A stretch of 7,657 nucleotides of DNA from Pseudonocardia mahuensis (lineage in GTDB: Bacteria; Actinomycetota; Actinomycetes; Mycobacteriales; Pseudonocardiaceae): positions 1 through 7,657 of the forward strand of contig NZ_JAHDTG010000146.1 in NCBI RefSeq assembly GCF_018531475.1, read 5' to 3'. The notes beneath the pieces were generated by a model. That model made no database searches, was not told where the DNA came from, and saw nothing but the letters and a program-made list of their open reading frames with translations. Of the stretch, positions 7,335 through 7,657 are shown one piece after another (position 1 is the stretch's first letter; every line of letters starts with the position of its first letter). Made by a program: the position numbers and the translations under genes.

Positions 7335-7343
7335 TGTGGACAA
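7335..7343 (-). promoter_or_regulatory. DnaA-box-like site upstream of ssb
   Basis: TTGTCCACA on the minus strand matches the DnaA box form preferred in high-GC actinobacteria such as Streptomyces and Mycobacterium. It also lies in a short GTTGT-CC-ACAAC dyad. It is about 100 bp upstream of ssb, so DnaA control of that gene is conceivable. A single 9-mer can occur by chance in a window this size. Confidence 0.4.
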
Positions 7344-7363
7344 CGCGGCCCCCGCGGCCGCGT
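7343..7363 (-). repeat. GC-rich inverted repeat between the rrn terminator and ssb
   Basis: ACGCGGCC and GGCCGCGT form an 8-bp perfect stem around a 5-nt loop. No T run follows on either strand, so it is not a standard intrinsic terminator. One arm shares a base with the DnaA-box-like site. Confidence 0.6.
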
Positions 7364-7487
7364 AAGACCCACCTTGTCGGGGCCATATCGCATACTTCGA
7401 TCGGAGACGTCGCATGCTCGCCCCCGGGGCCGGCCAGACAGTCCAACCCCGAGCAGATCCCAGAAGGCAGCAGCAACAAGACACGTC

Positions 7488-7535
7488 AAAATGGGTGTGG
7501 CCCTCTGCGATTTCTCGCAGAGGGCCACACCCATT
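7488..7535 (-). terminator. Intrinsic terminator of the rRNA operon
   Basis: A perfect 21-bp inverted repeat (7490-7510 with 7515-7535) encloses a 4-nt loop. On the minus strand the stem ends in CCCATT and runs straight into TT, giving a four-T run at 7491-7488. It begins about 7 nt after the 5S 3' end. There is no T run on the plus-strand side, so it acts in one direction. It should protect ssb from rRNA read-through. Confidence 0.88.
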
Positions 7536-7542
7536 CACGTTT

Positions 7543-7657
7543 GATGTCGGCGGCGACCTACTCTCCCACACCCTGGCGGGTGCAGTACCATCGGCGCTGG
7601 AGGGCTTAGCTTCCGGGTTCGGGATGGGACCGGGCGTTACCCCTCCGCCATGACCAC
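7543..7657 (-). rRNA. rrf: 5S ribosomal RNA, 5' end probably cut by the window edge
   Basis: The reverse complement reads as a typical actinobacterial 5S RNA. It begins GTGGTCATGGCGGAGGGG, contains the highly conserved CGAACCCGGAAGCTAAG at 7621-7605 and GATGGTACTGCA near 7592-7581, and ends GTCGCCGCCGACATC. The closing helix pairs GGTGGT-type sequence at the 5' end with GCCGCC at the 3' end. The 3' strand (GCCGACATC) has more bases than the visible 5' strand can pair with, so a few 5' nucleotides are likely outside the window. It is the last gene of an rrn operon and is followed at once by a terminator. The exact ends are approximate. Confidence 0.97.

Larger units (their letters stand above)
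7235..7487. other. Intergenic spacer between the rRNA operon terminator and ssb
   Basis: About 250 bp with no convincing gene. It holds the inverted repeat and the two DnaA-box-like sites listed separately, plus the ssb ribosome binding site. It should also hold the ssb promoter, but no clear -35/-10 pair is seen; the nearest is an extended -10-like TGCGATATG on the minus strand around 7383-7391, a poor match. An 81-codon TTG-started frame covers much of the spacer and runs into the ssb start; it has no recognisable features. Confidence 0.7.

Noticed and set aside
7234..7479. 81-codon minus-strand frame in the spacer
   Set aside because: It has a TTG start, no ribosome binding site seen, no recognisable features, and ends on the ssb start; it also runs through the inverted repeat and DnaA-box-like sites.
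1..7657. CRISPR arrays, tRNA genes, insertion sequences
   Set aside because: No regularly spaced identical repeats, cloverleaf sequence, transposase motifs or terminal inverted repeats were seen on either strand.

Overview
The window looks chromosomal and comes from a high-GC actinobacterium. Protein content and the 5S sequence point to the Pseudonocardiaceae, with a Pseudonocardia-like organism as the best guess (inference from recall, no search run). Every supported gene lies on the minus strand, so transcription runs from high to low coordinates. The layout is described here in that direction.

From 7657 to about 7543 is a 5S rRNA gene, the tail of a ribosomal RNA operon whose 16S and 23S genes lie beyond the window. 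A perfect 21-bp hairpin with a short T run (7535-7488) follows immediately and should end that operon. A spacer of about 250 bp (7487-7235) carries a GC-rich inverted repeat that abuts a perfect actinobacterial-type DnaA box, with a second, weaker box nearby. No gene is visible in the spacer.

The next genes are an SsbB-type single-stranded DNA-binding protein (7234-6650), the ABC-F translation factor EttA (6624-4948), a large protein of unassigned function (about 4867-1946), and the first 619 codons of the large NAD-specific glutamate dehydrogenase (1857-1, continuing off the left edge). As I recall it, the order ssb-like / ettA / NAD-GDH matches mycobacteria (Rv2478c-Rv2477c-Rv2476c; MSMEG_4701-4700-4699). 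The extra feature here is the large gene between ettA and gdh.

That extra gene is the most interesting object in the window. It encodes an alpha-helical, TPR-like N-terminal half, a long disordered linker with a 27-bp minisatellite, a domain that reads like a catalytically dead GGDEF (diguanylate cyclase) fold with GPATV in place of GGDEF, a Q/P-rich linker, and a short amphipathic C-terminal peptide. It looks like a scaffold or regulatory protein rather than an enzyme.

How the genes work together is inference. EttA links ribosome activity to energy state, NAD-GDH links glutamate breakdown to NADH and ammonium, and SsbB is an accessory DNA-binding protein. The cluster therefore has a plausible energy/nutrient-status theme directly downstream of an rRNA operon. 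Each gene also has a possible start signal of its own, so a single long operon is not assured.
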